Origin: Falsiroseomonas frigidaquae | GTDB taxonomy: Bacteria; Pseudomonadota; Alphaproteobacteria; Acetobacterales; Acetobacteraceae | Length of the DNA stretch: 64,000 bases | Assembly (NCBI RefSeq): GCF_012163145.1 | Contig: NZ_JAAVTX010000001.1 | Coordinates: 372,001 to 436,000 of the forward strand | Direction: 5' to 3' | Shown here: one piece after another, positions 13,389-22,678 of the stretch | How positions within the stretch are numbered: the first letter of the stretch is position 1 | Layout: each line of letters begins with the position of its first letter | Made by a program: the position numbers and the translations under genes | Notes under the pieces: generated by a model | What the model saw: only the letters and a program-made list of their open reading frames with translations | The model's database searches: none | Told to the model about the DNA's origin: nothing

Positions 13389-14400
13389 TTTCAGCAAAGA
13401 CACGCCCTTCGCGCCGCTACGAACCGACCGCCTGACGCTGCGGCCGCTGCGGCCGGAGGATGCGGCGGAACTGCACCGCCTGGTGAATGACTGGGAAGTG
13501 GCGAAGACCCTCGCCCGGGTGCCCTTCCCCTATCCGCGTGCGTTGGCCGATGAATGGATCGCCTCCACCCAGGCGCAGCTGGCCGATGGCAGCGCCTGGC
13601 ACCTGGCCATCACTGGCCTGGAGCAGGCCGGCGAACCGGCGGAGCGGGAGGTGCTGGTGGGCTGCATCGGCCTGACCCGTCACGCGACGAAGCGGGAGGC
13701 GGAGCTCGGCTACTGGATCGGCCGCCGCTACTGGGGCCATGGCGTCGGGCCAGAAGCCGCCGCGCGGCTTTCCAGCTGGGCGCTGGCCAATCTGGAGCTG
13801 GACCGGCTGGTCGCCTCCGCGCTGATCGAGAACACCCGCAGCCAGGCGGTGCTGAAGCGCATCGGCTTCCGCGAAACCGGGGAAGGCGTGCGGGATTTCG
13901 TGGCGCGCGGCGGCACCATGCCCGTCAAGCTGTTCGAGATGACCCGCGCCGACCTGCCCGCCACCATCGCCGAGGCCGCCCCGGTTCTCGAAGGCCCGGC
14001 ACGCCACATCCTGCTGGTCGCTGCATGCGCGCTGATCGACCCCGATGGCCGCGTGCTGCTGGCCCGCCGGCCGGAAGGCAAGCCGATGGCCGGGCTTTGG
14101 GAATTCCCCGGCGGCAAGGTGCATGCGGGGGAAACGCCGGAGGCCGCGCTGATCCGCGAATTGCGGGAGGAGCTGGGGATCGACGTGGCGGAAAGCTGCC
14201 TCGCGCCCTTCACCTTCGCCAGCCATCCGCTGGGCGAGCGCCACCTGGTGATGCCATTGTACCTGTGCCGCCGCTGGGAAGGCCGGGTGCAGCCGCTGGA
14301 GGGCCAGGCGCTGGCCTGGGTGCGTCCGGCCAAGCTGGCGGACTACGCCATGCCACCCGCCGACAAGCCGCTGGTCGCGCTGCTGCGGGATTTCCTGTAA
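13351..14400 (+). CDS. fusion of GNAT N-acetyltransferase and Nudix (MutT-like) hydrolase
   Basis: A two-domain cytosolic protein of up to 349 aa. Residues about 20-205 are a RimJ/RimL-type GNAT ([60 protein letters not shown]). Residues about 215-349 are a MutT-like Nudix domain with the box [20 protein letters not shown] followed by ELGI, matching GX5EX7REUXEEXGU, so a (d)NTP pyrophosphohydrolase such as 8-oxo-dGTP cleansing is plausible. The start overlaps argJ by 38 bp at ATG 13351; GTG 13372 is an alternative with 17 bp overlap. The acetyl acceptor is unknown. Translational coupling to argJ is likely. Confidence 0.88.
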   Translation: MAISTSTVRIVPDFSKDTPFAPLRTDRLTLRPLRPEDAAELHRLVNDWEVAKTLARVPFPYPRALADEWIASTQAQLADGSAWHLAITGLEQAGEPAEREVLVGCIGLTRHATKREAELGYWIGRRYWGHGVGPEAAARLSSWALANLELDRLVASALIENTRSQAVLKRIGFRETGEGVRDFVARGGTMPVKLFEMTRADLPATIAEAAPVLEGPARHILLVAACALIDPDGRVLLARRPEGKPMAGLWEFPGGKVHAGETPEAALIRELREELGIDVAESCLAPFTFASHPLGERHLVMPLYLCRRWEGRVQPLEGQALAWVRPAKLADYAMPPADKPLVALLRDFL

Positions 14401-14440
14401 CCGGCCAACCTGCATCCGCCACACGCTGGGACATCCGCCG

Positions 14441-15226
14441 ATGAACTCGCCCGATCCCGTGCCCAACCCCGGCCCCAACCCCATTGGCTGCCTGCTGGTG
14501 ATAGGCAACGAGGTGCTGTCCGGCCGCACCAAGGACGCCAACATCAACTTCCTGGCGACCCGCCTGGGCGAGATCGGCATTCCCCTGCGCGAGGTCCGCA
14601 TCATTCCCGATGTGCGCGCCACCATCATCGAGACGCTGAACGAGGTCCGGCAGAAATACGACCACGTCTTCACCACCGGCGGCATCGGCCCGACGCATGA
14701 CGACATCACCAGCGAATGCGTCGCCGCCGCCTTCGGCGTGCCCTGGGAACCGCAGCCGGAGGCCTGGGCGCGGATGGAACGGCACTACAAGCCGGGCGAT
14801 TTCAACGCTGCCCGGCAGCGCATGGCGACCATGCCGCGCGGCGCCACGCTGATCGACAACGCCATCTCCATCGCGCCGGGCTTCACCATCGGCAATGTCC
14901 ATGTGCTGGCCGGGGTGCCGCGGATCATGCAGGCGATGTTCGAATCCCTGGCGCCCACCCTGGCCGGCGGCCCGCCCATCGCGTCGCGCGCGGTGCATGC
15001 GGATGGCGTGATGGAAGGCCGCATCGCGGAAGGGCTGGCGGCGATCCAGGCGCGCTGGCCGCAGCTGGATATCGGCAGCTATCCCTATTACCGCATGGGC
15101 GGCGGCGGCGTGGCGCTGGTCGCCAAGGGGTCGGATGCCGATGCGGTGGAGGAGGCGGCGCGGGCCATCACCGTGCTGCTGCGTGCCATGGGCAGCCAGC
15201 CGGTGCAGGGTGAACCCCCGGTCTGA
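14441..15226 (+). CDS. CinA N-terminal-like / molybdopterin-binding (MoCF) domain protein
   Basis: 261 aa, a single MoCF_biosynth domain: CLLVIGNEVLSGRTKDANIN, GIPLREVRIIPDVRATIIET and FTTGGIGPTHDDITSE, then a CinA-type continuation (GNVHVLAGVPRIMQAMFESL). The C-terminal NMN deamidase domain of full CinA is absent, as in many alphaproteobacterial standalone homologues. The family hydrolyses ADP-ribose-like pyrophosphates in characterised members; here the role is unproven. It sits 40 bp downstream of the GNAT-Nudix gene on the same strand, so both may deal with nucleotide damage products (inference). Confidence 0.85.
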   Translation: MNSPDPVPNPGPNPIGCLLVIGNEVLSGRTKDANINFLATRLGEIGIPLREVRIIPDVRATIIETLNEVRQKYDHVFTTGGIGPTHDDITSECVAAAFGVPWEPQPEAWARMERHYKPGDFNAARQRMATMPRGATLIDNAISIAPGFTIGNVHVLAGVPRIMQAMFESLAPTLAGGPPIASRAVHADGVMEGRIAEGLAAIQARWPQLDIGSYPYYRMGGGGVALVAKGSDADAVEEAARAITVLLRAMGSQPVQGEPPV

Positions 15227-15385
15227 GGCGGCCTGCCCAATCAGCTCGATCCGACGGCGCACACACCATTGCGAGATTTCCGACCACACCCATCTGCCTT
15301 TCCAGCTTCCTGACCCTCCACAGGGCGCGACGATGCGGGGGCGGGATCGTCCCCGCCGCGTCGAGATGCCGATAGGAACCCAGCC

Positions 15386-16027
15386 TTGAACATCCAGACC
15401 CCCGCAAGCCGCCTCGGCCCCGTCCAACCCGGCAATACGCCCCGCCCGACGCGGGAGGAAGCCGAGGCCGCCGTGCGCACGCTGCTGCTCTGGGCCGGCG
15501 ACGATCCGACGCGCGAAGGCCTGGTGGACACCCCCGCCCGCGTCGCCCGGGCCTATGGCGAGTTCTTCTCGGGCTATGAGGTGGACCCGGTGGACCTGCT
15601 GGCGCGGTCCTTCGAGGAGACCGACGGCTACGACGAGATGGTGGTGCTGCGCGACATCCGCCTGGAAAGCCATTGCGAGCACCACCTGGTGCCGATCATC
15701 GGCAAGGCGCACATCGCCTACATCCCCGATGGCCGCGTCGTCGGCATCTCGAAGCTCGCCCGGGTGCTGGAATCCTACGCCAAGCGCCTGCAGATCCAGG
15801 AAAAGCTGACGGCGCAGGTGGCGAACACCATCGACCAGGTGCTGAAGCCGAAGGGCGTCGCCGTGGTGATCGAGGCGCAGCACCAGTGCATGACGACCCG
15901 CGGCATCCACAAGCCCGGCGTGTCCATGGTGACCAGCCGCATGCTCGGCGCCTTCCGCGACGATGCGGCGACGCGGCGCGAATTCATGGCGATGCTCGCT
16001 GCACCGCGCGCCAGCGCGGAGGCCTGA
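15386..16027 (+). CDS. folE: GTP cyclohydrolase I
   Basis: Converts GTP to 7,8-dihydroneopterin triphosphate, the first step of folate (and of some queuosine/pterin) synthesis; a cytosolic decamer. 213 aa. The zinc-site pattern is intact: Cys-His in [20 protein letters not shown] and a later Cys in [16 protein letters not shown]. Also seen: [19 protein letters not shown] and [20 protein letters not shown]. The start is TTG 15386, chosen because AGGA lies about 8 nt upstream and no in-frame ATG gives a full N-terminus; such a rare start suggests low translation. Confidence 0.96.
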   Translation: MNIQTPASRLGPVQPGNTPRPTREEAEAAVRTLLLWAGDDPTREGLVDTPARVARAYGEFFSGYEVDPVDLLARSFEETDGYDEMVVLRDIRLESHCEHHLVPIIGKAHIAYIPDGRVVGISKLARVLESYAKRLQIQEKLTAQVANTIDQVLKPKGVAVVIEAQHQCMTTRGIHKPGVSMVTSRMLGAFRDDAATRREFMAMLAAPRASAEA

Positions 16028-16046
16028 GCGGCAGCCTCCTGCCCTG

Positions 16047-16119
16047 CGGCCGCCATTGGCGGCCGAGGCCGCGAATGCGGCCCGCCTGCAATCAGGCGAG
16101 CCAAGGCCCCGGCGGGGCC
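16047..16119. repeat. cluster of four consecutive short hairpins between convergent genes
   Basis: Four different perfect dyads lie one after another: CGGCCGCC/GGCGGCCG (16047-16065), GGCCGC/GCGGCC (16067-16082), CGCCTG/CAGGCG (16083-16098) and GGCCCC/GGGGCC (16105-16119), with loops of 3-4 nt. None has a T run. They lie between folE (+) and the RidA gene (-), so a bidirectional, non-canonical termination or mRNA-end protection role fits. Confidence 0.6.
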
Positions 16120-16144
16120 GCCCGGCGCTTGAGGGCAAGGCTAC

Positions 16145-16531
16145 TCAAGCAAAGGCTTCCGCCTCCACCTCGAAGACGAAGCGCGGGTCGGCCAGGCCGG
16201 CGACGATCAGCAGGGTGCTGCACGGGCAGATCGGCCCCATCACGGCATCCCGCTGCGCCCGGAAGGCCGGGATCAGCGCACGGTCTGTCAGGAACACGCC
16301 GAGCTTCACGATATGCTCCGGCGCCATGCCATGCGCCTCCAGGATCGCGCGCAGGTTGCGGAACGCCTGGGCGATCTGGTCCGCGCCTCCCGCGGCCACG
16401 GTGCCATCGGGGGCGACACCGATCTGGCCGGAGATCACCAGCCGCCGGCCGGGGCCTTCCACCACGGCGGAATGGGCGTAGCGGGCGCCGGGCGCGTGCA
16501 CGCCGGGCGGGTTGCTGAAGGTCAGGGTCAT
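16145..16531 (-). CDS. RidA (YjgF/YER057c/UK114) family protein
   Basis: 128 aa, one YjgF fold, cytosolic trimer in the family. Seen: VISGQIGVAPDGTVAAGGAD, QAFRNLRAILEAHGMAPEHI, VKLGVFLTDRALIPAFRAQR and the C-terminal VFEVEAEAFA. True RidA enamine/imine deaminases carry an Arg after PA near the C-terminal segment; here the corresponding stretch reads PCSTLLIVAGL with no Arg, so it probably belongs to another Rid subgroup and may not deaminate 2-aminoacrylate. The ATG overlaps the stop of the upstream lipoprotein gene by 4 bp, so the two are translationally coupled. Confidence 0.85.
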   Translation of the reverse strand: MTLTFSNPPGVHAPGARYAHSAVVEGPGRRLVISGQIGVAPDGTVAAGGADQIAQAFRNLRAILEAHGMAPEHIVKLGVFLTDRALIPAFRAQRDAVMGPICPCSTLLIVAGLADPRFVFEVEAEAFA

Positions 16532-17184
16532 GTGCGGGGGGTTGCTCCAGGCAGATCCTCGCGTTCGACCGGCACCGGGGCCGGCGCGGTCGGCGTGGAA
16601 CCTTCCGCCAGCCAGGCGCGCAGGGTGCGGCGAAGCTGGTATTCGAATTCCACGTTCATCTCCTGCATCGCCTGGCGCACCACATCCTCTGCCGCCTGGC
16701 GACGGGTGGCGGGGCTGGCGCCGTCGGCCACCGTCTGCAGGCGCTGCACCTGCGCCTCGACGAAGGCCACGCGGGTGTCGTCGCCGGTCAGGATCTCCAC
16801 CCGGCAGGCCAGTTCGCAGGTCAGGCGCTCGCCCGGCTCGCCGGCGAACATCCCGCTCAGCCCGCCCTGCTGCGGCAGGGATTGCCGGACGAATCGGGCA
16901 TTGGTGATGACGAAGCGGGCGCGGCCTTCCGTGCCGATTGGCACCAGCCGCTGTTCCGCCATGCGCCGCAATTCCACATCCGGCCGCACCGGCGCCGGCT
17001 CGATCACCTGGATGGCGCCCGGCACCGGCTCCCCGATGCGGATCTCCAGCACGTTCAGCCGTAGCGGAGTCAGGTGGCTGTAGCCGGTGACCAGCGGGCG
17101 CAGCGGCGGCAGCGGCTGTTCGGAGGTGGCGCAGGCGGCGGCCAGCAGCGGCAGGGCCTTCAGCAGGTGGCGGCGTTTCGGCAT
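16528..17184 (-). CDS. putative lipoprotein of unknown function
   Basis: 218 aa; the N-terminus MPKRRHLLKALPLLAAACAT has a Tat-like RR pair and a lipobox-like AAAC, so it is probably exported and lipidated. The mature part has no motif I recognise: a beta-rich first half (LRLNVLEIRIGEPVPGAIQV, ARFVITNARFVRQSLPQ) and a helical C-terminal region (RRQAAEDVVRQAMQEMNVEF) ending in a Pro/Thr-rich tail. It overlaps the RidA-family gene by 4 bp (ATGA), so they form a pair. Function cannot be named. Confidence 0.7.
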   Translation of the reverse strand: MPKRRHLLKALPLLAAACATSEQPLPPLRPLVTGYSHLTPLRLNVLEIRIGEPVPGAIQVIEPAPVRPDVELRRMAEQRLVPIGTEGRARFVITNARFVRQSLPQQGGLSGMFAGEPGERLTCELACRVEILTGDDTRVAFVEAQVQRLQTVADGASPATRRQAAEDVVRQAMQEMNVEFEYQLRRTLRAWLAEGSTPTAPAPVPVEREDLPGATPRT

Positions 17185-17263
17185 GGCAATCTTCCCTTCC
17201 GGCCCGCATCCCCGGTAATGCAGCCGGGGGCGCGGGTCCAGCGTCCAGATCAGGCCCGGCGGA

Positions 17264-18250
17264 TCAGGCCCGGCCGGCCTTGCCGTCCACCTCGTCGCGC
17301 TCGAAGCGGAATTCCACGGCGCAGAACTCGCAGGTCATGGTGATGGCCCCCGATTCCGCCATGTGATCCAGATCCTCGGGCCCGAAATTCTCCAGCACCG
17401 CGGCCAGCCGGGCGCGGGAGCAGCGGCAGCCATAGGACAGCGCGCGGGGCCGGTCGGTGGCCAGCCCCTCCGCGTGGAACAGGCGGTGCAGCAGGCGCTC
17501 CGCCGCCAGCTCGTCGTCCAGCAGCTCCTCCGCCTTCAGGGTGCCGACCAGCGCCTGGGCGGTGCGCCAGGCATCGTCCTGCTCCGCCTCATCCAGCTCG
17601 CCGATGCCGCCCTGGGTCGCGACTCGCTCGATCACCAGGGCGCTGGCGCGCCAGCCGGCCAGGCTGCGGCCGCAGGCCAGGCGGACCTCGGTCTGCAACT
17701 GCTCCGAGGTGCGGAAATAGGTGTCGGTCATCTGCGCCAGGGTATCGCCCTCGATCGCGACGATGCCCTGGTAGCGCTCCATGTCGTCGCCCTGGTCGCA
17801 GGTGAAGGCGAAATAGCCCTCCCCTAGAAGCTGGGCGGCGGTGGGCTGCGGATGCGTCACCAGCAGCGCCTCCAGCTTCTCCGGGTCCGCCTTGGCGTAG
17901 CCGCGCAGCGCGCCGCCATCCGTGCAATCGGCCAGCAGCATGGAGACGGGGCCATCGCCCTTCGCCTGCAGGCTGAAGGATCCCTTGTATTTCAATGCCG
18001 TGGCTAGCGCCGCGGTCAATGCCAGCGCCTCCCCCATCAGGCGCAGCACGGCAGGATGCTGGGAATGCCGGCCGATCAGCGCATCCGCCAGCGGGCCGAG
18101 CTTCACCAGCCGGCCGCGCACCGGGCGCTGGTCCAGGTGGAAGGGCACCACGCCGCGCGGCACCACGAGGTCCGGCACCGGCGGGCGGTCATGGTTGAGG
18201 AAGGCGGGGGTGGCGGAGGGCAGCGTCGGATCGGTCACGGGCGGAACCAT
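17264..18250 (-). CDS. hslO: redox-regulated holdase chaperone Hsp33
   Basis: Hsp33 is inactive when its C-terminal cysteines bind zinc, and becomes a holdase on oxidation and unfolding. 328 aa from ATG 18250; a longer in-frame upstream stretch lacks family similarity. Seen: the N-terminal core (RGRLVKLGPLADALIGRHSQ, LKYKGSFSLQAKGDGPVSML, GYFAFTCDQGDDMERYQGIV) and the zinc centre Cys-x-Cys in SYGCRCSRARLAAVLENFG with Cys-x-x-Cys in MTCEFCAVEFRF. All four Cys are present. It is transcribed apart from its neighbours, with a strong terminator 96 bp upstream. Confidence 0.95.
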   Translation of the reverse strand: MVPPVTDPTLPSATPAFLNHDRPPVPDLVVPRGVVPFHLDQRPVRGRLVKLGPLADALIGRHSQHPAVLRLMGEALALTAALATALKYKGSFSLQAKGDGPVSMLLADCTDGGALRGYAKADPEKLEALLVTHPQPTAAQLLGEGYFAFTCDQGDDMERYQGIVAIEGDTLAQMTDTYFRTSEQLQTEVRLACGRSLAGWRASALVIERVATQGGIGELDEAEQDDAWRTAQALVGTLKAEELLDDELAAERLLHRLFHAEGLATDRPRALSYGCRCSRARLAAVLENFGPEDLDHMAESGAITMTCEFCAVEFRFERDEVDGKAGRA

Positions 18251-18332
18251 GCTTGGGCGCAGCCCTGGTGCCGCTCGGACGGCCGGGGCGATGCGCGGCG
18301 AAGCTGCCGAGGTCCCGGCAGCAGGAGGATGG

Positions 18333-18371
18333 CAAACGAAAGAAACCGGGCGCGCCGTGAAGGGCGCCCGG
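18333..18371 (-). terminator. rho-independent terminator of the ileS-lspA-DUF3035 group
   Basis: Perfect 8-bp stem CCGGGCGC / GCGCCCGG (18346-18353 with 18364-18371). On the minus strand it is followed by the T-rich tail TTTCTTTCGTTTG (to about 18333). It lies between the DUF3035 lipoprotein stop and hslO. Confidence 0.75.
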
Positions 18372-18444
18372 CCGGAATGGCAGAGATAGGTACTGCAGGC
18401 GCCGCCGACCACCTTCCGGCGGCCGGCTTATGCCCGCGAGGTGG

Positions 18445-19002
18445 TCAGAACAGCCAGTCGAACAGGCTGCGGCGCGGCGGCTGGGCCACCGGGGTCACGC
18501 CTTCCGTGGTTTCCCGCCCCAGGGCGGCGTTCTCACGCAGGCGCTGCGCTTCCCGCTGCGGATCCACGGCGATGCCGGGCTGGGTGGCATCGTTGCGCCA
18601 GAACATCAGGCGGTCCACGACGCTGCGATCCGGGCGGTCCAGCCGCAGGCTCTCGGCATCGACGCGGGCGCGGATGTTGTCATCCACCGGCTGGCCGGCC
18701 TGGGCCAGCAGCGCGCGTTCGGCACCGGAGGGTGCGGCGGCCGGCGCCGCGGTACCGCCGAGGATGGCGGCGGCCGGCAGGCGCTGGTCCTGCGGACGGG
18801 GCGTGCCGGGGGTGGGCACCGGCAGATCAGCCAGCCGCGGCGGCACCGAGAGCGGCGCGCGGGTGGTGACCTGGAATTCGTCCGGCGGGTCCCGGGTGAA
18901 GCCGAGGGAGCGGGCGGTATCGCCACCGCAGCCCGCGAGCACCGCGAGGAGAGGCAGGCCGACCAGGAAGGCGCGGGGCAGGAATGGGCGGATCTGGGTC
19001 AT
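18445..19002 (-). CDS. DUF3035 family lipoprotein (BamF-like)
   Basis: 185 aa. The signal ends in a lipobox LAVLAGC (Cys near residue 25), so it is an outer-membrane or periplasm-facing lipoprotein. The family signature follows: DEFQVTTRAPLSVPPRLADL. The C-terminal part is polar (NIRARVDAESLRLDRPDRSV) and ends RRSLFDWLF. DUF3035 proteins of alphaproteobacteria are linked to the Bam outer-membrane assembly machine and are often encoded beside lspA, as here. Its ATG overlaps the lspA stop by 4 bp, so lspA, whose product matures this very lipoprotein, is coupled to it. Confidence 0.82.
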   Translation of the reverse strand: MTQIRPFLPRAFLVGLPLLAVLAGCGGDTARSLGFTRDPPDEFQVTTRAPLSVPPRLADLPVPTPGTPRPQDQRLPAAAILGGTAAPAAAPSGAERALLAQAGQPVDDNIRARVDAESLRLDRPDRSVVDRLMFWRNDATQPGIAVDPQREAQRLRENAALGRETTEGVTPVAQPPRRSLFDWLF

Positions 19003-19496
19003 GGCGTGGAACCCTTAGCCTTGGGTGAGGGCCGGAACAAGGCATCGGCAATCAGTGCCGCCACCCCAAGCACGATGGCGGCGTCGGCGGGGTTGAACAC
19101 ATACCAGTGCCAACCCCAGGCATGGGCATCGAAGAAATCCGCCACCGCGCCGAAGCGGAAGCGGTCGATCACGTTGCCGACCGCGCCGCCGACCACGGCG
19201 CCGAGCGCCAATGCCGTCAGCCGGTTCTCGGCCCGCGACATCCAGCGCAGCAGGAAGCCGGCGATGCCCAGCGCCAGCAACCCAAGTGCGGCCTGCGACC
19301 ATGCGCTGTCCCCGGCCAGCATCCCGAAGGTGACGCCGCGGTTCCAGACCATGGTGAGGTCAAAGCCCAAGGGGCCGAGGGCGACCAGCGGGATATGCCC
19401 GATGCTGGGCAGGTCCAGCATGAACAGCATGTAGTGCTTCGTCGCCTGGTCGAGGAGGAGGACGGCGAAAGCGAGGGCGAGGCCGATGCGGGTCAT
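18999..19496 (-). CDS. lspA: lipoprotein signal peptidase (SPase II)
   Basis: Inner-membrane aspartyl protease that cuts prolipoproteins before the lipidated Cys. 165 aa, four hydrophobic segments. Seen: LLLDQATKHYMLFML, VWNRGVTFGML (N-x-G-x-x-F), GAVGNVIDRFRFGAVADFFD with the first catalytic Asp, and YVFNPADAAIVLG with the second (FNxADxxI). The start ATG 19496 (MTRIGLALAFAVLLL) is the usual N-terminus. It follows ileS by 130 bp on the same strand, an arrangement widespread in Proteobacteria, and overlaps the DUF3035 gene by 4 bp. Confidence 0.96.
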   Translation of the reverse strand: MTRIGLALAFAVLLLDQATKHYMLFMLDLPSIGHIPLVALGPLGFDLTMVWNRGVTFGMLAGDSAWSQAALGLLALGIAGFLLRWMSRAENRLTALALGAVVGGAVGNVIDRFRFGAVADFFDAHAWGWHWYVFNPADAAIVLGVAALIADALFRPSPKAKGSTP

Positions 19497-19514
19497 GTTC
19501 GGTCGTCCGGCCCT

Positions 19515-19617
19515 TGCCCCCACCCCGACCCTCCCCCGTTGCCACGGGGGAGGGAGATAGGACAGCGCTCGAGGACTCTCTCCCCCGCAATTGCGGGGGA
19601 GGGTCGGGGTGGGGGCA
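19515..19617. repeat. palindromic repeat element with 23-bp perfect inverted arms
   Basis: The arm 19515-19537 (TGCCCCCACCCCGACCCTCC...) is exactly complementary to 19595-19617. Each side also holds its own small dyad (CTCCCCCGT/ACGGGGGAG at 19531-19552; CTCCCCCGC/GCGGGGGAG at 19580-19601), so the whole can fold as a clover. It lies between ileS and lspA and resembles dispersed REP-type elements of GC-rich Proteobacteria; copy number elsewhere cannot be seen here. Confidence 0.7.
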
Positions 19618-19626
19618 GGCGCGCCA

Positions 19627-22446
19627 TCAGCCCACCACCGACTCGCAGCGCCGGCAGAGCGTCGGATGAGCGAGCGAGAGCCCGACCTCCGGCAGCACGC
19701 GCCAGCAGCGGTCGCATTTCTGGCCTTCGGCCAGTGCAACAGTACTGAGTGTTTCCGCGCCTTCGCGCAGACTGACCTGAGAGACGATCAGCACCTCGGC
19801 CCATTTCTCCGCAGAAAGAACACTGGCTGGATCGGCAACAGGCAGCGCGACGGCCGCACTGGCCTGCAGCGAGGAGCCAATGGTGCCGGCTCGGCGCAGA
19901 TCCTCGATCGCAGCCGTGATGAACCCACGGAAGGAGCGGATGCCCAACCATTTCTCTGCCAGCGCCTCATCCCGCCATTCCGCCGGGATCACCGGCCAAT
20001 CGCGCAGATGGATGCTGTCCTTGTCGTCTGGGAAGCGGGCGAGCCAGCTTTCCTCCGCCGTCGCCACCAGTACAGGGGCCAGCCAGGCGGTCAGGCAGCG
20101 ATGCAGCTGGTCGATCACGGTCCGCGCAGCGCGCCGGCGCAAGCTCTCGGGCGCGTCGCAATACAGGCTGTCCTTGCGGACGTCGAAGTAGAAGGCCGAG
20201 AGGTCCGTCGCACAGAAGCGGTGGATGTCCGGGTAGACGCCGGTCCAGTCATGGTCCTTAACGGCCTGGCGCAGGCGGGCATCCAGTTCGGACAGCCGGT
20301 GCAGCACCCAGCGCTCCAGCTCCGGCAGCTCGGCGTAAGGCACGATCTCGCTCTCGTCGAAGCGGTCGAGGTTGCCGAGCAGCCAGCGCAGCGTGTTGCG
20401 GATGCGGCGGTACAGCTCGCTCTGCTGCTTCAGGATCTCCTTGCCGATCCGCTGGTCCTCGGTGACGTCGGTGTTCATCACCCACAGCCGCAGCAGGTCC
20501 GCGCCGTGATCCTTCACCACATCCTGCGGCGCCACCACATTGCCGAGCGACTTCGACATCTTGCGGCCCTGCTCATCGAGCACGAAGCCATGCGTCAGGA
20601 TCGCCTTGAAAGGCGCGACGCCGCGGGAGCCGACCGATTCCAGCAGCGAGGAATGGAACCAGCCGCGATGCTGGTCCGAGCCTTCCAGGTACAGATCCGC
20701 CGGGAAGGGCAGGCCGCGTTCCGGCGTCAGCACGAAGGCGTGGGTGGAGCCGGATTCGAACCAGACATCGACGATGTCCATCACCTGCTCATAACCCGCC
20801 GCATCGCGGCCCTCGCCCAGGAAGCGCTGCGCGGCGCCGGGCTGGTACCAGGCATCGGCGCCCTCGACGCGGAAGGCTTCGATGATGCGCTCCATCACCG
20901 CCGGGTCGCGCAGCGGCTCGCCGGTGGCCTTGTCGACGAAGACAGGAATCGGCACGCCCCAGGCGCGCTGGCGGCTGATGCACCAGTCGGGGCGGACGGA
21001 AACCATGCCGCCGATGCGGTTGCGGCCGATATCCGGCACGAAATGCGTGTCGGCAATCGCTTGCATCGCCTTGGCGCGAATCTCGTTCGCATCGTCCATC
21101 GCGATGAACCATTGCGGCGTGGCGCGGAAGATGACCGGCTTCTTGGAGCGCCAGCTATGCGGGTAGCTGTGCGTCAGCCTGGACTTCGCGACCAGCGTGC
21201 CCATGGCGATGCAGGCGGCATAGACCGCGTCATGCGCCTTGAAGACATGCTGGCCGGTGAAGCCCGGCGCCCAGCGCGTGAAGGTGCCGTCATCGCCCAC
21301 CGTCTCCGGCACCGGCAGCCCGTTGGTCTTGCCGAGGTTGAAGTCGTCCTCGCCATGGCCCGGGGCGATATGCACGAAACCGGTTCCAGCCTCCGTCGTC
21401 ACGAAATCGCCGGGCAGCAGCGGCACGTCGAAATCATAGCCGCCGGGCGCGCCGTCCCAGCCGGCCAGCGGATGCGCGGCGATGGCGCCCTCCAGCTCCG
21501 CGCCCTTCAGCAGGCGCTTCACGGAATGGGCGCCGAGGCCGGCATCCTTCTCGAATTGCGGCAGCAGCGGCAGGGCGACCAGCAGGAACTCGCCCGGCAC
21601 CAGGGCGCTGCCCTCGGCCACGCCCTCAACGTGCACCAGCGCGTAGTCGATCTCCGGGCCAAAGGCGACGGCGCGGTTGCCCGGGATGGTCCAGGGCGTG
21701 GTGGTCCAGATCACCACCGATGCACCGGCCAGGTCAGCCGCGCCGGCGGTCTTCACGCGGAAGCGCGCCCACAGCGTCGGCGAGACATGGTCGTGGTATT
21801 CGATCTCGGCTTCCGCCAGGGCGGTCTTCTCGACCGGGCTCCACATGACGGGGCGCAGGCCGCGATACAGCGACCCGTTCATCAGGAACTTGCCGATCTC
21901 GCCGGCGATCACCGCCTCGCTGGGGAAGTCCATGGTCGCGTAGCGGCCGTCCCAGTCGCCGAGCACGCCCAGGCGCTTGAACTCGTTGCGCTGCACATCC
22001 AGCCAATGCGTGGCATAGGCGCGGCATTCGGCCCGGAAATCCAGGATCGGCACGGCGTCCTTGTCCTGGCCCTTGGCGCGGTACTGCTCCTCGATCTTCC
22101 ACTCGATCGGCAGGCCGTGGCAGTCCCAGCCCGGGACGTAGTTGGCATCGAAGCCGGCCATCTGCGCGGCGCGGTTGATGACGTCCTTCAGGATCTTGTT
22201 CAGCGCCGTGCCGATATGCAGCGGGCCATTGGCGTAGGGCGGGCCGTCATGCAGCACGAAGGGTGGACGGCCCTTCGACTTCTCCCGCAGGCGGGACCAC
22301 AGCCGCGTCTCCTCCCACCGCGCCAGCCAGGCAGGCTCGCGCTTCGGCAGGTCGCCGCGCATGGGGAAATCGGTCTTCGGCAGGAAGACGGTGCCGCGAT
22401 AGTCGCGCGCGGGCTCGGTGGGGGCCACAGGGGGAGCGTCGTTCAT
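19627..22446 (-). CDS. ileS: isoleucyl-tRNA synthetase
   Basis: Class I synthetase charging tRNA-Ile. 939 aa from ATG 22446 ([20 protein letters not shown]); an upstream ATG adds five codons. Seen: the HIGH-type motif in [20 protein letters not shown], the editing domain CP1 ([19 protein letters not shown]), [14 protein letters not shown], the [14 protein letters not shown] region, KMSKS in [20 protein letters not shown], and a C-terminal zinc finger with two CxxC pairs (CDRCWRVL ... CRRCESVVG). Full length, no anomalies. A palindromic element separates it from lspA. Confidence 0.98.
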   Translation of the reverse strand: MNDAPPVAPTEPARDYRGTVFLPKTDFPMRGDLPKREPAWLARWEETRLWSRLREKSKGRPPFVLHDGPPYANGPLHIGTALNKILKDVINRAAQMAGFDANYVPGWDCHGLPIEWKIEEQYRAKGQDKDAVPILDFRAECRAYATHWLDVQRNEFKRLGVLGDWDGRYATMDFPSEAVIAGEIGKFLMNGSLYRGLRPVMWSPVEKTALAEAEIEYHDHVSPTLWARFRVKTAGAADLAGASVVIWTTTPWTIPGNRAVAFGPEIDYALVHVEGVAEGSALVPGEFLLVALPLLPQFEKDAGLGAHSVKRLLKGAELEGAIAAHPLAGWDGAPGGYDFDVPLLPGDFVTTEAGTGFVHIAPGHGEDDFNLGKTNGLPVPETVGDDGTFTRWAPGFTGQHVFKAHDAVYAACIAMGTLVAKSRLTHSYPHSWRSKKPVIFRATPQWFIAMDDANEIRAKAMQAIADTHFVPDIGRNRIGGMVSVRPDWCISRQRAWGVPIPVFVDKATGEPLRDPAVMERIIEAFRVEGADAWYQPGAAQRFLGEGRDAAGYEQVMDIVDVWFESGSTHAFVLTPERGLPFPADLYLEGSDQHRGWFHSSLLESVGSRGVAPFKAILTHGFVLDEQGRKMSKSLGNVVAPQDVVKDHGADLLRLWVMNTDVTEDQRIGKEILKQQSELYRRIRNTLRWLLGNLDRFDESEIVPYAELPELERWVLHRLSELDARLRQAVKDHDWTGVYPDIHRFCATDLSAFYFDVRKDSLYCDAPESLRRRAARTVIDQLHRCLTAWLAPVLVATAEESWLARFPDDKDSIHLRDWPVIPAEWRDEALAEKWLGIRSFRGFITAAIEDLRRAGTIGSSLQASAAVALPVADPASVLSAEKWAEVLIVSQVSLREGAETLSTVALAEGQKCDRCWRVLPEVGLSLAHPTLCRRCESVVG

Positions 22447-22618
22447 GGGGTGCGGTCTCAATCTGCCCTGCGAGGGGGGCCGGAAGGGGCGTGTATCGGG
22501 GCGTGCGCGGAAAACCCGGCCCTCAGAGGGCCGGGCGGGTAATTCGGAGGCCGGACATCCCGCGGAACATGCCGCGTATATGCGGATGCGGCCCGGTTTG
22601 GGTCAAGGACGCGGCTTT

Positions 22619-22678
22619 CATCCCCCCGGTCATCATCCCGCCGGTCATCATCCCCCCAGTCATCATCCCCCCAGCCCC
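22619..22678. repeat. four tandem 15-bp repeats at the 3' end of azlD
   Basis: Units CATCCCCCCGGTCAT, CATCCCGCCGGTCAT, CATCCCCCCAGTCAT and CATCCCCCCAGCCCC follow head to tail. The last unit overlaps the azlD stop codon and final residues; the others lie in the ileS-azlD gap. This is a slippage-type minisatellite that could vary between strains. Confidence 0.75.

Noticed and set aside
19591-22542. A 983-codon open frame on the plus strand opposite ileS
   Set aside because: It mirrors ileS codons, is rich in Arg/Gln/His/Ala shadow composition and has no family motif; ileS is complete on the other strand.
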